DNA from: an uncultured Lachnospira sp.
Lineage (GTDB): Bacteria; Bacillota; Clostridia; Lachnospirales; Lachnospiraceae
DNA length: 64,000 nucleotides
NCBI GenBank assembly: GCA_934343805.1
Contig: CAKRIN010000010.1
Coordinates: 29,482-93,481, forward strand
Reading direction: 5' to 3'
Shown here: piece after piece, positions 61,318-64,000 of the stretch
Numbering within the stretch: the first letter of the stretch is position 1
How the letters are laid out: the number at the start of each line of letters is the position of its first letter
Position numbers and translations under genes: made by a program
The notes under the pieces: generated by a model
What the model saw: only the letters and a program-made list of their open reading frames with translations
Told to the model about the DNA's origin: nothing
Databases searched by the model: none

Positions 61318-62094
61318 TTAGAAGCTGTGGCCGCCGCCGCTTCCTCCACCTCCACCGGATGAGCTGTGGCCTCCACCGGAACTTCCTCCTGAGCTTGACT
61401 GTTGTGGAGAATATGTTCTTGTCTGGTGGGTAAATACAACATTACAACTATTAAAGGCTCTGTGTTCAAACAAACCATTCATAAGAACCTTCGTTGACGC
61501 TTTCTTCTTTGATGAATAGAATCTTACAATAATATAATTAATAACAACTGCCAAAACAAGCGCAATAAGTGCATTACTTATATACTTCATTGGCTGTGAA
61601 ATTTTTCTTCCCTGAAGCAATGTATACTCCTGCTCATATGCTTTATAAGCACACATATAATAATCCTCGTCTGAAGCGTACTTGTATACATTATCTGTGA
61701 TACTGTCTGCATACGATTTTGTAATAGTCTTATTGATAAGACCGTTGCTATGTATCCATATATTTCTATTATCCATATCAATCAAAAAAATTGTTCCACT
61801 TTCAGAACCATATCTGTCCTTATATAATGATCTGATATAGCTTTCAGTAGATGAACTATTGTAATATATAGATTTAAACATAACATTTCCATATTCTGTA
61901 ATAAGCTGCATCTGTTCCAAAAGCATCTGTTTTTCACTCTCAGTAAGGAGTCCTGCATCATCTTCAATTACCGCTTCATAGCCATTAGCTGGGTTATTGT
62001 ACGATTCATTTGCTGACACTCTGACACTGAATATAGTCATTATGCTCACGCATATTACAAGTAAGGCTGATAATAATCTTATTCTTTTATGCAT
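61318..62094 (-). CDS. TPM-domain membrane protein with Gly/Ser/His-rich tail
   Basis: The 258-residue protein has a signal peptide (MHKRIRLLSALLVICVSIMT), a TPM domain (about 33-160; VIEDDAGLLTESEKQMLLEQ), one helix (about 165-190) and a C-terminus of Gly, Ser and His (SSSGGGGGSGGGHSF). This layout is common to a group of bacterial envelope TPM proteins of unknown work. I used ATG 62094, eight bases after AGGAGG. It overlaps the upstream gene stop by eight bases, so the two are coupled. Confidence 0.82.
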   Translation of the reverse strand: MHKRIRLLSALLVICVSIMTIFSVRVSANESYNNPANGYEAVIEDDAGLLTESEKQMLLEQMQLITEYGNVMFKSIYYNSSSTESYIRSLYKDRYGSESGTIFLIDMDNRNIWIHSNGLINKTITKSYADSITDNVYKYASDEDYYMCAYKAYEQEYTLLQGRKISQPMKYISNALIALVLAVVINYIIVRFYSSKKKASTKVLMNGLFEHRAFNSCNVVFTHQTRTYSPQQSSSGGSSGGGHSSSGGGGGSGGGHSF

Positions 62095-63742
62095 TATCAT
62101 TACCTCCTTTGTATTCGTCAAACTGTGGCAGCTTTCTAGTTGCAAGCATATTATAATACCTTATAAGATCAATAAGAGTAAACATTAATGTGATCAGAAC
62201 AACAATTACTGCCGCATAATAGTATATGTCCGATACAGGATTTATAAGCAGAACCAGCGTTGCAAGTGCCATGGCAATAAGAGCTCCTATGCTTCCGGAT
62301 ACATTTTTGCCTTTAGACACTGCTTTAAATGTCTTTTCACTATTAATAGTTATGACAACTCCCAATATAAAACATATTCCACTTATAACAAAAGATGCAC
62401 TGGCTGATAATATACTTCCAACTACCATTAATATCATTAATGTATATGGTGCTCCAAACATAATTATAAGAATTGTGACTACTGTCTTTAAAGCATCCGG
62501 TATGCTCTTTTCCTTTTTTAGTCCTTCGCTGCTTATTCTTCGTGCATCAGCTATCTGGTTAGCAAGTCTGTCTCCTTTTACCCCTGCATTATATTTATTT
62601 TTTAATACGTTTGATTCAATCCATGAACCCTTATCATCACTTTTTTCATCACGTTTCTTTATCTTCCTTAGTTCAAACGAGTACATTATCACAGCAATTA
62701 ACGAAATTAACGCAGCTAAAATAAGTGTTACTTTAGGTCTGAATGTAAAAAATATGTTGAACAGAATAAATATAGGAATTGCAAGTAACAAAGAGCCTGC
62801 AAAGTACCTTCCAACAGAAACCGGTAAATCAGCTGCAACTTTTCCAGTCTGTCCATTAACTGTAGCATATGCAACCCTGTCTTTATTTCTGTATGATAAA
62901 AACCACACTGGATACAATGTCCTGTCAACATTCTGTACCTTGGTATTACATTTGGATTTAATAGTACTCCTCGATTCTTTAAGTGACACGCTGCCAAATG
63001 AGGCATTATTCTTTATATAGTCATATGTCTCTTCACTAGACATATCCATAGCATCATTCATATATACATCGCAGCCTACATCCGCTGTATCAGCATAAAA
63101 CCCACTCAAAAATGCAGGTGTAAAGCTTCCCATATTCTTAACATCAAACGGTGCAATAGCCGAACTTATATTATCATCAAATGATGATGATGCATCAAAT
63201 GAAATCCCCTTATACTGACAATCAATATCACCATTGATATCATAATGATCCGTATATATATAATCACCACGTCTTGTACTTTTCTCTCCCTTAAGCACCA
63301 CAGGACCTTCCTGTGTTATGGTGTATGCCCAATATGGCATATAAATTCCACGGAATCCATCAATATATCTTTCATTCTTTAGTTCTTTTGGCGCAAACCA
63401 CGCCCGACGCATCATTTTTTTATATTCTTTCTTACAATCCTCTTTGGTCTTACTAAATGGAATTATATATCCCGGGCGAAGCTGCTTTGAAATTCTGCTT
63501 TCCAGTACTGTTGATGCTCCACAATAGCTGCAAAAGTTCGCTATTGTGTTATCAGTACTCATTATCTCTCCACCACATTGAGGACATTTAAATACTGTTA
63601 CATCATACTCTTTACTCTCTTCTGCCGAGCTTCCATCTCCAAGATTATATGGATTAAAATGTGCATTACAATGCTCACACATCATTGACTGTGATGTTAT
63701 ATCAAATATTAATCTTCCACCACAATTAGGACACTGATACAT
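62087..63742 (-). CDS. Zinc-ribbon membrane protein of unknown function, partner of TPM
   Basis: The 551-residue protein starts with two zinc ribbons (MYQCPNCGGRLIFD with CEHCNAHF, and FKCPQCGGEIM with FCSYCGAST), then a soluble domain (about 90-300; YIDGFRGIYMPYWAYTI) and six or so membrane helices (about 310-535). The tail is KGGNDNA. Similar genes are often next to TPM proteins in Firmicutes. No catalytic site is visible. A GGGGAG site precedes the ATG. The ribbon protein and the TPM protein probably act together. Confidence 0.78.
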   Translation of the reverse strand: MYQCPNCGGRLIFDITSQSMMCEHCNAHFNPYNLGDGSSAEESKEYDVTVFKCPQCGGEIMSTDNTIANFCSYCGASTVLESRISKQLRPGYIIPFSKTKEDCKKEYKKMMRRAWFAPKELKNERYIDGFRGIYMPYWAYTITQEGPVVLKGEKSTRRGDYIYTDHYDINGDIDCQYKGISFDASSSFDDNISSAIAPFDVKNMGSFTPAFLSGFYADTADVGCDVYMNDAMDMSSEETYDYIKNNASFGSVSLKESRSTIKSKCNTKVQNVDRTLYPVWFLSYRNKDRVAYATVNGQTGKVAADLPVSVGRYFAGSLLLAIPIFILFNIFFTFRPKVTLILAALISLIAVIMYSFELRKIKKRDEKSDDKGSWIESNVLKNKYNAGVKGDRLANQIADARRISSEGLKKEKSIPDALKTVVTILIIMFGAPYTLMILMVVGSILSASASFVISGICFILGVVITINSEKTFKAVSKGKNVSGSIGALIAMALATLVLLINPVSDIYYYAAVIVVLITLMFTLIDLIRYYNMLATRKLPQFDEYKGGNDNA

Positions 63743-63849
63743 ACATTCTCTCCCCTCATATGTATTAAATTAATTCAAAGCTATGCTAATTGTAGCACCC
63801 ATTATTACTCTTTTCAAACCCACATTTAGTATGAAAATGCATAAAAAAA

Positions 63850-63867
63850 GCAGATCCTGCGACCTGC
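63850..63867 (-). terminator. Intrinsic terminator downstream of the right-edge transcript
   Basis: On the minus strand GCAGGTC pairs with GATCTGC (one G-T), loop GCAG, then TTTTTTTATG. It would end an RNA that enters from beyond 64000. Confidence 0.78.
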
Positions 63868-64000
63868 CTGAATACATTATATTTCGTATCATATTGTTCC
63901 TTCAAAACTGCACATTAAAATTCTTTCATCCGATTACTACTTTCAGTAGTTGTTATCCTAGAATAACTTCCTCTGTTCTATCCAAACCGTCTTAACCTTT
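63868..64000 (-). other. Probable 3' flank of an rRNA operon (23S continuing off the edge)
   Basis: The noncoding minus-strand sequence from 64000 begins AAAGGTTAAGACGGTTTGG and includes GTGCAGTTTTGAAGGAACA, an A/T-rich phrase I recall from clostridial rRNA spacers. Two small hairpins, TTATTCTAGGATAA and CTACTGAAAGTAG, precede it. No ORF, tRNA or 5S rRNA is seen before the terminator. The guess is weak because the rRNA body lies outside the window. Confidence 0.35.

Noticed and set aside
61191..61478. 96-residue extension of the Bce response regulator
   Set aside because: It runs across a terminator and into the 3' end of the TPM gene, and resembles no receiver domain.

Overview
The window is a single 64-kb stretch of ordinary chromosome from a low-GC Firmicute. 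It is most consistent with a motile, pectin-using member of the Lachnospiraceae close to Lachnospira (Eubacterium) eligens. That placement is inference from gene content: an Rnf complex, an NfnAB transhydrogenase, a Na+-pumping decarboxylase operon, a complete galacturonate (Uxa) pathway, chemotaxis proteins, and clostridial gene orders such as flavoprotein-cmk-ispH-rpsA and rimP-nusA-ylxR-ylxQ-infB-rbfA-nrnA-truB-ribF-rpsO-pnp. I see no prophage, transposase, CRISPR array or integrase. Most genes are on the minus strand and start with strong GGAGG-type ribosome binding sites; several published-style longest ORFs were trimmed to those sites.

Layout. 1-3736: rnfC-D-G-E-A (minus, rnfA cut by the left edge), the ferredoxin:NAD+ ion pump. 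3897-7173: an RNase H-fold exonuclease, CheR, the S4 protein YlmH and a small membrane protein. 7275-12706: rpsA, ispH, cmk, a YtfP/HI0933 flavoprotein, an RpiR regulator and an unusual ThyX-like protein. 12858-18174: a five-gene biotin-dependent Na+ decarboxylase/transcarboxylase operon. 18258-19774: thiamine pyrophosphokinase and a C39-type lipoprotein peptidase. 20800-23081: nfnB and nfnA. 23134-28813: a TPR membrane protein and a 1300-residue Ig-like surface protein. 29231-36320: kdgK, uxaA, uxaB, a LacI regulator and uxaC, with paired LacI-type operators between uxaB and lacI.

36363-41759: a YvyF-like zinc protein, a PilZ protein, YebC, a HIT protein, pnp and rpsO, with a 142-bp palindromic repeat element between the HIT gene and yebC. 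41881-50418: the translation/ribosome-maturation operon led by tRNA-Glu. 50583-55397: a COG2426 membrane protein, ung, hisF, hisH, a TPR-like membrane protein and a possible SIR2-like protein. 55580-61190: CheV and a complete BceRS-BceAB-type peptide-sensing/detoxification module. 61318-63742: a TPM protein and a zinc-ribbon membrane protein. The right edge looks like the downstream flank of an rRNA operon.

How the genes fit together. Galacturonate is isomerised (UxaC), reduced (UxaB), dehydrated (UxaA) and phosphorylated (KdgK) to KDPG. Redox balance can be shared among ferredoxin, NAD(H) and NADP(H) by Rnf and NfnAB, and the decarboxylase operon offers a second route for coupling carbon flow to a Na+ gradient. 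No wholly new system is evident. The most unusual items are the 142-bp element that supplies a stop codon, the hybrid CoA-type plus 5S-type decarboxylase operon, the ThyX-like protein without catalytic residues, the long Asn/Arg/Gly repeat in IF2, and several clean palindromic operator candidates.
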